The notes beneath the pieces were generated by a model. The model worked only from the letters and a program-made list of their open reading frames with translations, had not been told where the DNA came from and did no database searches. From Spirodela intermedia (taxonomy: Eukaryota; Streptophyta; Magnoliopsida; Alismatales; Araceae), in assembly GCA_902729315.2 (NCBI GenBank), contig LR746271.1:1944001-2008000 (forward strand): DNA of 64,000 nucleotides, read 5' to 3'. Both the position numbers and the translations under genes were made by a program. This document shows, piece by piece, positions 43,536 through 56,879 of this stretch. Numbering within the stretch: the stretch's first letter is position 1; every line of letters begins with the position of its first letter.

Positions 43536-45420
43536 TGGTCAGTGTGAGACCCTCTCAGTCCAGGTCCAGACAGATGGCAGAATGGTTGTCATGAAGTAGC
43601 CTAGGGTTGCAGCTCACGAACGGTGATGAGTCTGATGCAGTGTTAGAAGTCACAATCCTATTACTTGTCCTATCTTGTTTACGTTCTCCTGATGGTGATG
43701 AAAATGAGCCGAGAAAACCCTTCAAAAGATAATTAAACTTAAGTAAGAAGGGGTACGGAGCTAACCTTCGGGGCTGTGTAGCCCAGGGGGTCGTGGCGGA
43801 GTGGAGACTCGACATAAGCAGAGACATCTAGTGAAGAGCGATGCTCAGTCTTGACGATCGGTTCTGGTTGAGAGTCACAGTAGTCGTCATCATAAGGCAT
43901 GGTGCGGTTGGCGTGGGCATGGGCCCACTGGCGAGCCGAAAGGCACGCTAGCGGGCGCGCATGGCAAGCCATGCAGCATGCCTCGAGGCACACAGGCGGC
44001 GGCACTAGGTGGGCACACGGGCCATAGGAGCCGGCATGCGGGGAGTGCTCGGCGGTGGGGCTTCGGCGGGAATGCCGAGCGTCGGCGGTTGGGCGGAAGC
44101 CCAACTATCGCTGGAAGGATCGGCCTTCTCTGGCAGCACCAGGAAGTGGAGCAGAGGAAGGAGACGATCCCGACTGACGATACTAGGGAGGGTTGAACAC
44201 TCCTGGTCTAGGCAGCACTAGAAATGGCATGATGGCGGCAGATCGTCAGGAAACTCCGGCGGGGGCATGTGAGGAGCTTAGACTGGATCTGGTTCATCGA
44301 CATGGCTGCAGGGTCTCTCTCAACGTTGGTGGCAGGTAGACGTTTGTCGGTGAATGGCCAACGATTGGACAGAGCGGCAGATGGCGGCTCTAGCGAGTTT
44401 ATGGTGGAGTTCCAAAGGAAGAGGTGGCAGTCAAACTAGGAGTCAAGAGACTCCGGGGGAGTGCTCAACGACGGCTCGTAGGGAGGCAAAGCAAGTCCCT
44501 TTCGTCACGACGGTGTGATGGGGTTCCAGTAGAGGTGGCGGTGGTTGCAGTGGCAACCACGACTATTTTGTCTGGTGACAGCGGCGATCTCACAGGCGAC
44601 AATGAAGATGTCCAGCGGCGGCAGTTGGTCTCAGGCAGCGGCGGGACTTCTCAGGCAGTAGCCTCACAATGAACGAAGTCCTCAAAGGGTATCAAAGGCC
44701 TTCTTCTCCCTCCTTCCCTCCCTACCCTAGGTCACGAAGAAGGTAACTCACAAATGATAATCTCTCACAAAATTTAGTGCTTCGAGTTGAGGGGGGTCCT
44801 ACCTCCCCTTATAAAGGGCCCACAAGTGGGCTAAGGGGAGGTGGGCCCTCTTGAGGCCTTCAAGCCTATAAGCCACAAAAAGGCTACAAAAAGGGCTTAT
44901 TAGGCCTCTAAAAGAGAGACCCAATAAGCTCCCCTAAAAGGAGAAAGAGGAGGGCTCTCGTACAGTGCTTAAGTAGGCCTCAAATGAAGACCTAAATAAA
45001 CCTCAAAAGAGGCCCAAAAGGAAAGAAACATAAGTCCCCCCCCTTAGGGTTTTAATTGGGCCTCAAGAGAGAGACCCAATAAAACCCTAAAGAAAGGGAG
45101 ACATAAACAACAACACACACACACATAGAATTGGGTCTGCTAACACACAAATGCAAGGCTCAACAAGTCAACATGAAAATACAAAGAAAGATAAGGGTGA
45201 GCTCGAGCTCGTCGTCGTCGTGGAGGTAGAATGTCGTTATCTTGAAGGGCTAGGCCGTGTAGCAAAAGTCAGGCTCCTTCGTCTTTGCGTGTCGATCGGG
45301 TTGAACTCGGATTGTCGGTGTCTCTTGAGCTAATGGAGATGGGTCCCGCTCGCTATCAATATTGGGTCCATATTATGTCTAATCAATCTTTTAAATCTGA
45401 ACAGGTGTGGTGAGTCGACC
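43536..45420. other. GC-rich island of unknown origin inside the repeat region
   Basis: Base composition jumps to GC-rich at about 43540-44700. It then passes into a low-complexity stretch built from words such as aggcct, cccaataa and aaaagagg (44780-45110), and ends near a CA tract. CCCCTTATAAAGGGCC at about 44809 is a palindromic TATA-like element. The longest frames (for example 43739-44104, minus) have no domain signature. It could be a promoter-bearing LTR or captured gene DNA from another element. Confidence 0.4.
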
Positions 45421-45953
45421 TTAGCCTGAACTAGGGTAGTCCTTCCCTTGGAGTATACACATTGCTATAGTGATATGTATCAAATATTCACCAAGCGTTT
45501 CAAAATCTAATTCAATACATCATCTTCAGTCTGATGGTTGATTATGAAATATACACACATGCACACGTGGACACACACACACACACACACACACTTCATG
45601 ACACCCTTAAAATATGACATTTACACCCATAGCTCTACTCTTGCATGTTTTGTAATTCACCTGCTCAAAGAAGTTGATGATGATGCTTTTTTATTTTATT
45701 TTTCAATCAGCTTCTATTATCACATGTGCATCCTAATACAATCATCTCCTTCATCAACTCTATAAAGAAGAGATGTCACTCTACAAGACAAAGATGGAAA
45801 ACAAGAAGGTTGTTCATATGAAGGAAGTCATAGTGCTTACTATAGATGGATAAAATATAAAAAGAGGAACTATAGAAAGATGCAATTTTGAGAATTGTGT
45901 ACTAGGCAGTCGGTTAAGATAAAAGGGGGAGTATGACTCCAAATTTATACACG
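45421..45953. other. Unassigned AT-rich spacer with a CA microsatellite
   Basis: Contains a (CA)n tract at about 45567-45594 and no supported gene. Confidence 0.5.
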
Positions 45954-45958
45954 CCCCT

Positions 45959-48900
45959 TGATAAGTCTTCATTATCATGAGTTAATAATTAGTAAATAAT
46001 ACATTTTTAGCCTTAAATCATGATAAATAGACTTATATTTATGTTAAAGTGTGAAAAGTGGTTTTTAGTTGATTAATGTGAATTTTTGGGTTATTTTGTA
46101 ATTTTATATAAATTTATATGATTTTTATAGTCTTACTTTTGAGATAAATGAAGAAAAAGAAATTAAAATAAAAATATAGCAAAATGAGGGGGACCAGCCA
46201 GTCAGCCGGGCCTGCAAGTAGGTCGGAAGCGTAGTCGGTGAGTAGCTGCGAGCAGAGGCTCGAGCGACTTGGACCGATAGGGGCACATGTGCACCACTCT
46301 CCTTCCACATCACTAGTGGCTAGCCGATTGTGGAGCAAGGAGTAGTCATACACGCGCGAGAAAGGGACTTAATTTCAAATGTAATATTACTATATATTCG
46401 CCTGAAACTTTGACGCATAAGTGATGTAGGACTAAACCCATGTCACACCTTCCTTAGAAAGGGACGGGCAACCGACGTGGGTTCGAATCCTCCTAGAGCT
46501 AAAACTCATATTTTTTATTTGATTATCGTGACTTTCCTGTAGATTACCGGTCAAGGATTAAGCAACCAGAATCGTTGGATCATCGGCAAAAATCTTGTCA
46601 ACACAATTTGTAGAGTATTGTTACTAAAATTGCTGAACGATTCACGATAAAAGGATTGCGAATATATTGAGTAAAGCATCTCCCATTGATTGACAAATAA
46701 ACTATCATTGAGAAGAGGACGATCTACTAGGAGACGAGTCGCCACCTCTTGAGAGCATATTGGATGCGATGAAAAGCCTCTTTTTGCTATGCGGACTTGA
46801 GGATGAAGCTCCTTGACACACACCCTGCTTCCATCTAGCTCCTCTTCGTCGGATGACAACTGTTGGAGAGCCGCAAATTCGCCATTTTTCCACTATATTG
46901 GGTGATGATGTGACTCAGTTGTTGTATATTAAATCACACAAATATAAAATTTATAAAACTAGAAAATATGATTTTTTAGATATTTAGAAGTATTTCTAAA
47001 TAAATATATCAATTACAATTCAATAAAACTTCCAAAAATAGCGGTAATTTTCTAGGTCGATCATAGGGATGTAATATAATATTTGGTAATTACTCAGAAT
47101 TTTTCTCAATGAATACGATTTTCTATAAATTTCATACTAGGAAATAAAAAAGAAATATATTTAAAATTCACGAAAAAAAAGAAATAAGGGTGCGGACGTC
47201 GGGATGACGTCAGTACCCGGCGGACGTGAATCGGGCGGAAACAGAGTTCTACCTGGTGATTCTTGTATAAGCGATTACAGACAATTTAATTAATCAAATT
47301 AAGATCTATAAAAGCCAGAAGAATCGTAATTGAACAAAGTATATTTTGGTAACTGAAAAAAACAAAAATTATCACAAAATGAAGCATAAAGTAAATTGAA
47401 AGTAGGAAAATAGAGTTCCAGTGTCGTGACAGCGATGCGTCGACGATGCACCGGAATCCTGAGCGTTTGGGAGGATTGTCGTGTAGTGTCCACGGCCTCG
47501 AAGGTTCTCCTTGGACAAAGACGACGTGGGCAATCTCTAGATCTTCTCGCGAAGTCTAGAGATCAATGAAGTGGATCGTCAAATCGTCTCCGGCGGCTGT
47601 CACCTGACGGAGCAGAAAAACGGTGACTTTGCGGCTCTCCGGCAGCTGTCACTCGACGGAGAGGAGCTAGATGGATGTGGGGCGTGTGTCAGGGAGCTTC
47701 ATCCTCAGGTCCATGCAGCAAGAGGAGGCTCTTCATCGCATCTGGTACACTCTCAGGAGGTGGCGACTCATCTCTTGGCGGATCGTCCTCTTCTCGACGA
47801 CAACTTATTTGTCGATCAATCAGAGATGATTTACTTGATGGATTGCAATCCTTTTATCACGAATCATTCAGTAATTTTAGTAGCAATGCTCCGCGAATCG
47901 TGTTGATGAGATTTTCGCCGATGATCCAGCGATTCTCGTTGCTTAATCCTTCACTAACGATATGTAGGAAAGTCGCGATAATCAGATAAAAATATATGAA
48001 TTTTGACTCTGGGAGGATTCAAACCCTCACCGGTCACCCCACATTTGAGGAAGGTGTGACGTGGGTTTAGTCCCACATCAGTTGTGCGTCGATTTTTCGG
48101 ACGAATATATAGTAATGTTAGCTTTATAAGCAAAGTCACTACTCTTACGTGTATGACCACTCCTTGCCCCACAATCGGCTGGCCATTGGTGACGTGGAAG
48201 GGGAGTGGCGCATATGTTCCCCTATTTATCAGTCCAAGCCAAGCCACTCGAGCCCTTACTTGCGGCTACTCCCCGACTACGCTTCCAACCCGTTTGTGGG
48301 CCCAGTTGGCTGATGAGTCCCCCCATTTTGCAATATTTTTTATTTTTTATTCTTTATTTATCTCAAAAGTAAGACTGTAAAAATCGTATAAAATCACATA
48401 TTATCCAAAAATTCACGTTAATCAATTGAAAACCACAAATCATACTTTAACATAAATATAAGTCTATTTATCATGAGTTAAGGCTAAAACTATATTATTT
48501 ACTAATTATTAACTCATGATAATGAAAACTTATCAGGTGACAACTACCGGAGATAATTCAATGACTCATTTTATTGATCTCTAGATTTTGCAAAGAGATC
48601 TAGAGATTGCTCCTATTGTCCTTGTCCAAGGAGAGCCTTCGAGGTCATAGATATTACAATACAATCCTCCCAAACGCTCAGGATTCCAGTGCATCGTCGA
48701 TGCATCACCGTCGCGACGCTAGAACTCTATTTTTCTACTTTTAACTTACTTTTTGCTTTATTTAGTGATAGTTTGTGTGATTTAGATTTATCAAGATATA
48801 CTTCATTCAATTACAATTCTTCTGGCTTTTATATATCTCAATTTAATCGATTAAATCATCTATAATCGCTTACGTAAAAATCATTGAGTGGAACTCTATT

Positions 48901-49233
48901 TCTGCCTGATTCACGTTTGCTAGGCGTTGACATCATTCTAATGTCTGCACCCTTATTTCCCTTTTTCATGAATTTTAAATATATTTTATTTTTATTTTCT
49001 AGTATAAAATTTATAAAAAATAGTATTCTTTGAGAAAAATTCTAAATAATTATTCAATATTACATTACATCGTTGTGATCGACCTGGAAAATTATTGCCA
49101 TTTTTGGAAGTTTTATTGAATTATAATTGATATATTTGTTTAGAAATACTTCTAAATATCCAAAAAATTGTATTTTCTAATTTAATAAATTTTAAATTTG
49201 CGTGATTTACTATACAACGACTAAGTCACATCA
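45959..49233 (+). mobile_element. Solo LTR (family L) split by a nested insertion, TSD CCCCT
   Basis: Starts TGATAAGTCTTCATTATC and ends AAGTCACATCA, with CCCCT at 45954-45958 and 49234-49238. Removing the nested element at 46906-48535 and one copy of its 5 bp target leaves about 1640 bp that aligns in order with the other family L LTRs. For example, gggtgacaactaccg becomes continuous across the excision. Confidence 0.93.
46906..48535 (-). mobile_element. Solo LTR (family L) nested in another solo LTR, TSD GGTGA
   Basis: Begins TGATGTGACTCAG and ends AAACTTATCA, 1630 bp. It is flanked by GGTGA at 46901-46905 and 48536-48540, in opposite orientation to its host LTR. It necessarily inserted after the outer element. 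Confidence 0.93.
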
Positions 49234-49238
49234 CCCCT

Positions 49239-49562
49239 TCCAAAGATCAACATCATCTTAAGGAAAATGATTAGAAAAATTCAAGCTAAATAGAGATAAG
49301 CAGATGCTATTGGTGATCCCACTCTTGATGGATCTGATGAACATAGTCACTCCTCTCTATAGGAGAAAGTCACCATTGTGGCTCATGAGAAACTCATAAG
49401 GGCTTTAGATGCAACTGATCTCAATGAGCATAATGTTAAGAGGAATTGACCCTAGTTCGTGCTCTAGTACTACCTCCCTCTATAATCTTTTTTACTCACA
49501 ATAGTTTCCTTTAAAGCAGCCCTTCTTGGGTGTCCCATTTATTTATCTAAACTCTTATGTGA
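49239..49562. other. Short spacer between two LTR insertions
   Basis: 324 bp with no terminal motif and no credible gene. The plus strand has a brief open stretch near 49250-49450 that I do not recognise. Confidence 0.5.
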
Positions 49563-49567
49563 AGAGT

Positions 49568-51280
49568 TGACGTGATTTAGTCATTGTCTAGTAAATCATG
49601 TAAATTTAAAATATATAAAATTAGAAAATATTAATTTTTAGATATTTAGAAGTATTTCTAAACAAATATATCAATTATAATTTAATAAAACTTGTAAAAA
49701 TAGTGGTGATTTTCCAAGTCAATCACATAGATGTAATATAATATTGGGTAATTTATTAGCATTTTCTTCAAAAAATATTATTTTTATAAATTTTATACTA
49801 AGAAATGAAAATCAAATATATTTAAAATTTATAAAAAAGAAAATAAGGGTGTGGACGTCAAGATAACATCAATGCTTGACGAGGTGAATCGAGCAGAAAT
49901 AGAGTTCTACTTGGCGATTCTTACATAAGTAATTATAAATAATTTAATTAATCACATTAAGATTTGTAATTGTCAGAAGAAGCGTAATTAAATAAAATAT
50001 AGCTTGGTAATTTAAATGATAGAAATTATTACTAAATGAAGTAGAAATTAAGTTGAAAATAGAAAAACAGAGTTTGGGCATCACGATAGCGATGCGTCGA
50101 CGATGCACTAAAATGCTGAGCATTTGAGAGGATTGTTGTGTAGTGTCCATGGCTTTAAAGGCTTTCTTTTAACAAGGACGACGTGGACAATCTCTAGATC
50201 TCATTGTGAAGTCTAGAGATCAATGAAATGGGCCGTTGAATCATCTTCGACAACTATCACCTGGCGAAGTGAAAAAATGATGACTTTGCAGCTCTCTGGT
50301 GGCTATCACGTGATGGAGAGGAGCTGGAGGAGTGTGTGCAAGAAGCTTTATCCTTAGGCCTGCACAATAAGAAAAAGCTGTTCATTACATCCGGTACGCT
50401 CTTAAGAGGTGATGACTTGTCTTCTAGTGGATTGTCCTCTTTTTGACGACAACTTGTTTGTCGATCAATCGGAGATAATTTACTCGATGGATTCACGACC
50501 TTTTTATTGTGAATCGTTCAGTAATTTTAATAACAATACTTCACAAATCGCATTGATGAGATTTTCATCAATGATCTAATAATTTTGACAACTTAATCTT
50601 TTATTGGCAATCTATTAAAAAGTCATAATAATTAGATAAAAATACGAGTTTTGGCTCTAGGAGTATTCAAACCTGCACCAATTGCTGGCTTACATGAGAG
50701 ATTGAAATAAATACTCTAATGCCCTTATCAAGTGACGTCATCATAGTATATCTCTATTATAACTAAGGGGTGGTTTAAGTATTAAAATCTTCGAAGCCTT
50801 TTAGGGGAAGGTGTGATGCAGGTTTAGTTCCACATTGCTTGTGCATTAAAGTTTTGGACGAATATATAGTAATATCACATTTACAAGCAATGAGTTCCTT
50901 TCTCCCACGTGTACGCCCACTCTTTGCCTCACAATCGGCTAGCCACCGGTGACGTGGAAGGGGAGTGGTGCACGCGTGCCCCCATCAGTCTTAGCCACTC
51001 AAGCCCCTAGTTGTAGCTCCCCTCAACTGCACTTCCAACTTGCTTGTAGGCCCAGCTAGTTGACAGGTCCCCCCCTTTTGCTATATTTTATTTTAATTTT
51101 TTTTCTTTATTTATCTAAAAAAATAGACTATAAAAATTACATAATTAACCAAAAATTCACGTTAATTAATTGAAAACCACTTTTCACAATTTAAAAAAAT
51201 ATATAAGTCTATTTGTCATAAGTTAAGACTAAAACTATATTATTTACTAATTATTAACTCATGATAATGAAGATTTATCA
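49568..51280 (-). repeat. 3' LTR of the two-LTR element
   Basis: 1713 bp with TG...CA ends, bordered inside by a polypurine tract. It is the reference for family L along with 58221-59942. Confidence 0.9.
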
Positions 51281-51293
51281 CACCCCCCAACTT
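51281..51293 (-). other. Polypurine tract
   Basis: On the coding (minus) strand AAGTTGGGGGGTG directly abuts the TGATAAATC start of the 3' LTR, the expected place for the plus-strand primer of reverse transcription. Confidence 0.7.
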
Positions 51294-52869
51294 AAATCAT
51301 TGCTAGTCCTGTAGTAATGGAATTATAAAAATAAAAATTCACAAATCTCAAACATGATATTTTAATGCATATAAAAAAATACAATTAGAAATGATGCACT
51401 TTTAGACACTTTAGATTTTTATATCAAGTATTTAAGAATGATGTCAAGAACTTAAATGTTTAACCACTCCTTGGAACAATAATCTAGACTTCACTTCTTC
51501 TTTTCACATCTTTATCACTTCTTCACTCATGCATTTCTTCATGTGTAATAAATAATATATATTTACAAGATGTTTCAATTATCAATAATCAGCTTAGAAT
51601 GATATTGATCATATATTTTTCTTTTTTCATAACTTAATTTTTGAAGTTTGGACTATATTTCTTCTTTTTTTTATTTTTTTATATAGTAGATAAGTAGCTT
51701 TTTCTGTAGACAAATTTTGACAATAAGAATGATGTCTCACACTCTCCATGTGTACTCTTTATTTTCAGGGCTTTCACTTTATCCACTTATTTTGTAGTAA
51801 GTGTTTTTCTATGCACGATTTTTGACAATGAGAATGATGTCTCACACCCTCCATATGTACTTTTCATTTCTAGACCTTTCACATTGCTCTTTTTTTTTTT
51901 TCAAAATAAGTGATTTCTCCTCACAAGTCCTATAGATCAAGGTGCAAAAATTCCTATTAAACTCAAATGATTAATCAAATTTTCACATCAAGTAAATATT
52001 ATCCATCAAGATCATGAAGTAAAAATCTGTAAAATCAAATCTATATTATCTATTATGTATCTAAAGAGTATTCCAACATTTTATGCTACTAAATCATTTT
52101 TTTGACTAAATAATAATCTTCTTAGTATCTTTTAGTATCAATTAATTTAATTAATTTAATTTTTTGTGGATGCAATACGATGTAAGAAATTTGTAAATTA
52201 GATAGTTTTGATAGTTATGTGTTCTATTTTTAGTAACAATAAATTTTTTAGTAATAAATCAAAATTATCCTCTTTATAGTTGTTCGAATTTCAACAGTAT
52301 ATGTCTAGGGGATTGAAATGTGAGAAAAAGGTCTCTATAGTTTCAAATTTTGGACTATTTTTTCTCTACTTTTTTTGATAGTTTGTTGTTCTTGATAGAA
52401 AACCAAAAAATAGATGTCATAGTTTTTCTGAATTTTTTTTAGTTACTGTTCTAACTGAGCATGAAAAAAAAATTAAACACAAGTTCTTAATCGTCCTATA
52501 ACATAAATTAAGAATTAATACTTTACCCTTCAACTTAAAAATGACATTGTCCTCAATGACATAGAAAAGTCAGAATAGGATATGTAGAAAATATAATTTT
52601 CAAGTGAAGCATATATATATACAAAGTTAAGCACTAAAAATGTTGTCATAAATGATAAAGCTCAGAAAGACATCACCTCAACCTTATTTTTAATTTTCCA
52701 CTTCATCTTACACTCCTCTTGCATTTTTGGAAAAAAAATTAAATATAGAAACAAGTACTATGGAATTCTAAGAAAAATAGAGCCTGAAAAAAAACACAAT
52801 GAAATAAAGACCATGGGTTGCCTCCCATGCAACACTGAATTTAATGTCTCCAACTATACACATTAATCT
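51294..52869. other. Non-coding internal region between integrase and 3' LTR
   Basis: AT-rich with stops in every frame. The phrase caatgagaatgatgtctcacac... recurs at about 51720 and 51826, a small internal duplication. No envelope-like frame is visible, unlike some Athila relatives. Confidence 0.5.
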
Positions 52870-53995
52870 TAATCTTGAATTTGTTTTAATAATAACATTT
52901 CTTTTTCTACAAGGCATTCATATTCTATGTAATGTTTAAGCCACTGTCCATTTACCTTATAGTTATGATCACTTTTAAGATTTTTAATTATTACAGCCCC
53001 ATTATCATATGTCTCTTGCACCACATAAGGCCCTATACATTTTGATTTTAATTTTTTTGGGAATAATTTCAGCCTAGAATCATATAATCACACTTTTTGT
53101 CTAACATCATTTTTTTTTCTACTAATATATTTATCATGAAAAGTTTTAATTTTTTCTTTATATTCTGTAATTTTCATAAGCTTCATTTCTCAACTCTTTT
53201 AGTTCATGTAGTTGAAAAATTCTATGCCCACCAACTGATTTTTCATCTATGCATAAATTTTTTATAGCCCATAATGTTTTATGCTCTATTTCACAAAAAG
53301 TGACATGGCTTTCGAAAAATGAGACGAAATGGGGACATACTTATGAGATTTTTATAAGTTGTTCTATAAGCCCATAATGCATCTTGTAATTTAGTGGGTC
53401 AATCTTTCCTATCTGGTCTAATTATTTTTCTCAAAATTCTCTGAATTTCTCTATTTGATACTTCAACTTGCTCATTTGTTTGGAGATGATATGGAGTAGC
53501 TACTCTATAATGTACTCTATTTTTTCAACTGCTTCTTAAAATGTCTATTTGTAAAATGTGTTCCTACATCACTAATAATTACTTTAGGACACCCAAATCT
53601 TGAAAAAATATTTTCCTTCACAAATTTCATCATGATTTTATGATCATTAGTTCTAGTAGGAATAACTTTCACCCAATTAGACATATAATCAATAGCAAGT
53701 AAAATATATTCATATTTTTCAGCTGATGGGAAGTGACTCATGAAATCTATTCCTCATACATTAAAATTTTCGACTACTAAAATATTACTCATAGACATTT
53801 CATCTTTTTTACTCATGTTACCTGTAGATTGGCATGAAATACATGTTCTACTAAATTCTATAGAATCTCTAATGATTGTAGGCCAATAAAAATCACATTG
53901 AATTTTTTTTGTAGTTGTTTTTTATTTAGAGAAATGTCCTCCATAGTTAGATGAATGGCACATGTTAAGAATGCTATGATACTCTTCTTCAGAAA
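52870..53995 (-). pseudogene. Decayed integrase
   Basis: From right to left: a zinc-binding HHCC-like region (HSSNYGGHFS ... CISCQ, about 53990-53830), a catalytic core with IDFM, YILLAIDYMSNWVKVIP and a conserved GCPKVIISDVGTHF block (about 53760-53520), and a C-terminal domain with KLKSKCIGPYVV and KVNGQWLKHY (about 53060-52880). Several in-frame stops and shifts make it non-functional. Confidence 0.85.
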
Positions 53996-54239
53996 TACAT
54001 CTCTTTAAAATTTGATTATTGTTTAAATAATATAAATTAGGATCATGTCAAAAATAATTTCTAATCTTAGAAAAGAAATGATTTTTTCTATTCTTATCTC
54101 ATTGTTTTGAAATTTTTCTAGAAATCAGAAAATTAATAATATGTGCATACCATAGTGATGGTTGATGTTGAGTTGCCATCAATTGTTCATCTAGAAATGC
54201 ATATTGTAAAGGTGCTGCATTTATTCTTGTATCACTCAA

Positions 54240-54825
54240 TCTAAAAAGGTGGTCAACAATAACATTCTCAAAACCTTTTTTATCTTTTATTTCTAAGTCA
54301 AATTCTTACAACAATAAAATTCATCTTAATAAATATAGCTTTGTATCTTTCTTATTTAACAAATATAATATTGTATGATCAGTATAAATAATAATTTTAG
54401 CTCTGAAAATATATGATCTAAACTTTTCTAATGAAAATACTACAACTAAGAATTCTTTTTCAATTGTGGTATAATTTAATTGAGCATTGGATATAGTTTT
54501 ACTAGCATATGAAATTACTATGTGTTTTGATTTTTTTTATTGTCCTAGAATGGCTCCCACTACATAATTCAATGCATCACACATTATTTCAAAAGGAAGG
54601 GACCAATGAGGAGCTTGTAAAATAAGTGTCTCAATAAGTAATCTTTTTATTTCAGAAAAAGACTCGAAATATTTCTGATCAAAATTAAATGACATATCTT
54701 TAGATAATAATATGGTGAGAGGTTTAGAAATTTTTGAAAATTTTTGAATAAATTTTCTATAATAACCTGCATGACCCAAGAAAGATCTAATCTATTTTAC
54801 TGAATTCAAAGGTTTCATTTTAGAT
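54240..54825 (-). pseudogene. Decayed RNase H region
   Basis: Begins with the RT-RNase H connection GHAGYYRKFIQKFSKI, then MCDAL...VVGAILGQ, the TIEKE block and YTDHTILYLL. At least one stop interrupts it after GAILGQ. Confidence 0.85.
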
Positions 54826-54829
54826 ATAA

Positions 54830-55445
54830 TATCAATTTTTGCTCTTCCACCTCTAAACCCCTTTCACTCACAATATGACCCAACACAACTCTTTCTCTAA
54901 CATAAAATGTGATTTCTCCCAACTCAAAACTAAATTTCTCTATACATTTCTCAAGTACATGTTGTAAATGATTTAAACATTCATCAAATGATTCACCAAA
55001 AATAGAAAAATCGTCCATAAAATATTTTATGCATTTTTTAGTCATATTAGAAAAATAGATAGCATACATGTTTGAAATATTGTTAGAGCATTACACAAAT
55101 CAATAGGCATGCATTTAAAAGCGAATGTACCAAATAGACAAGTGAAAGTTGTTTTTTCTTGATCTAAAGGATTTATATAAATTTGATTATAACTAGAGTA
55201 TCCATCTAGAAAAAATAAATAAAAATTCAGCTAATGTTTCTAGAATTTGATCAGTAAATGGTACGAGAAAATGATCTTTTCTAGTAATTGAATTTAATTT
55301 TTTATAATTAATGTAAATCCTCCAACTAGTAGTTAATTTTTTTTATATTTTATCCCCATTTTCATTTTTTTTATAATTGTGATCCCTGATTTTTTTGGCA
55401 CCACTTGTGTAGGACTAATCCATTTAGTATCTGAAATAAGATAAA
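54830..55445 (-). pseudogene. Decayed reverse transcriptase
   Basis: ISDTKWISPTQVVPKKSG at the start, then degraded fingers, DGYSSYNQI, CLFGTFAFKCMP and the catalytic MDDFSIFGESFDECLNHL (frame 55069-54815). The active-site motif carries M-D-D. Frame changes and stops are numerous upstream of it. Confidence 0.88.
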
Positions 55446-55899
55446 TAATATTAACAGTCAACCACTTTCAAATTTCTTTTTTTACAATTCTCATCATATT
55501 AGGATTTAATCTTCATTGTGGTTCTCTACTAGTTCTAACCCCCTCCTCTAGATATATACTAGGCATCTATATACTCATATCAATGCTCCTAAGATCATCT
55601 ATTTGTCAACCAATAGTACATCTAATAATTTTTTTTCCTATTCATTACTCAAATCAGCTGCAATAATAATAGGAAATGAATTATTTTCCTCTAAAAATAT
55701 ATATTTTAAACTAGAAGGAAGAGGTTTCAACTCTAAATTCAGATGATGTTTCTCTTTCTTTTCTCCCAAATTTATACTTTTTATTTTCTCTAATTCTTCC
55801 AGCACACAGTCATCAATAACATTTGGATCATCAAAATCATCTAGAAGACCTTTGATATGACAATCATATATTTGGGATTTATTAAGATCATTTGATACC

Positions 55900-56330
55900 T
55901 CAAAATTTTAATTTCTATTGATTGATCTCTACATAAAATTTTTACAATACGTGTGAAAAAATCAATATTCATCTTTGCTGTATGTAAAAATAGTCTCCTT
56001 AGGATGATTAGTGTAACATAAAACTGTCCATTAAAATTCATTTCTAGCACTACAAAATCAGTTGGAAATTTACACCCTTTAATTGTCACTATCATATTTT
56101 CTAAAATACCTTTAGGATGTTTTATGGATCTATCAACAAATTATAAGGGTAATAGTAGAAGGTTTCAGATCAACAATATTAATTTTATCACAAATATTTA
56201 CAAGTAATAAATTAATACTAGCATCGGTGTCAAGTAATATATTATGAAAAATGAATCTACCAATATCACACGAAATTAAAGGGGTACCAATATCTCTCAA
56301 TTTATATGGTAATTAATTTAATAATAAAAC
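55900..56330 (-). pseudogene. Decayed aspartic protease region
   Basis: A degraded LLDTDASINLL block (about 56245) aligns with the LIDSGASVNLL protease motif, the catalytic glycine context being lost. Downstream GCKFPTDFVVLEMN resembles the VDFIVL segment of the same domain. Confidence 0.6.
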
Positions 56331-56879
56331 ACTAGTATGCATAGATAATTTTTCTACTCTAGGTGCTCTTTTTGGTGTACACATTTATTTCAAAACTCTG
56401 GCATATTCAAGAATATGTTCAATGATAGTGAGTAAAGGAAGACTAATTTGCACATTTGTAATTTTTTTTTTATTTCTTCATTGTGTTCCTTTTTCTTTCT
56501 TTGTCTAGGCTCTAGACTTTAGGAAATAGAATAGTTGTCCTCTCTTTCAAAATTTCTTTGATAGAATCTATAAAATCCTCTTGTACTCCTATTTGATTTT
56601 GTTTTGTGCTGTCCATATTTTTCTTTTCTTCTAATGTTTGAGGATAAAGATCAAGTAAAATCTTCTCACTTCTTAATACAATCACTGTCCTAATATTTTT
56701 ATGTTGTGAGTTTTTTTTAAGATTCATGCTATTAGACTCCTTTTACTGAAATCCTATTGTTGAGTAGTTCCATAGATTTTTTATGGGTTGACTAAGTAGT
56801 TATCCCTCTTCTCTTATTCTCAAGAGCCTCTATAATTTGTTTCTACTACAATATCATTTGATTCATAGTTTGTTGCATC

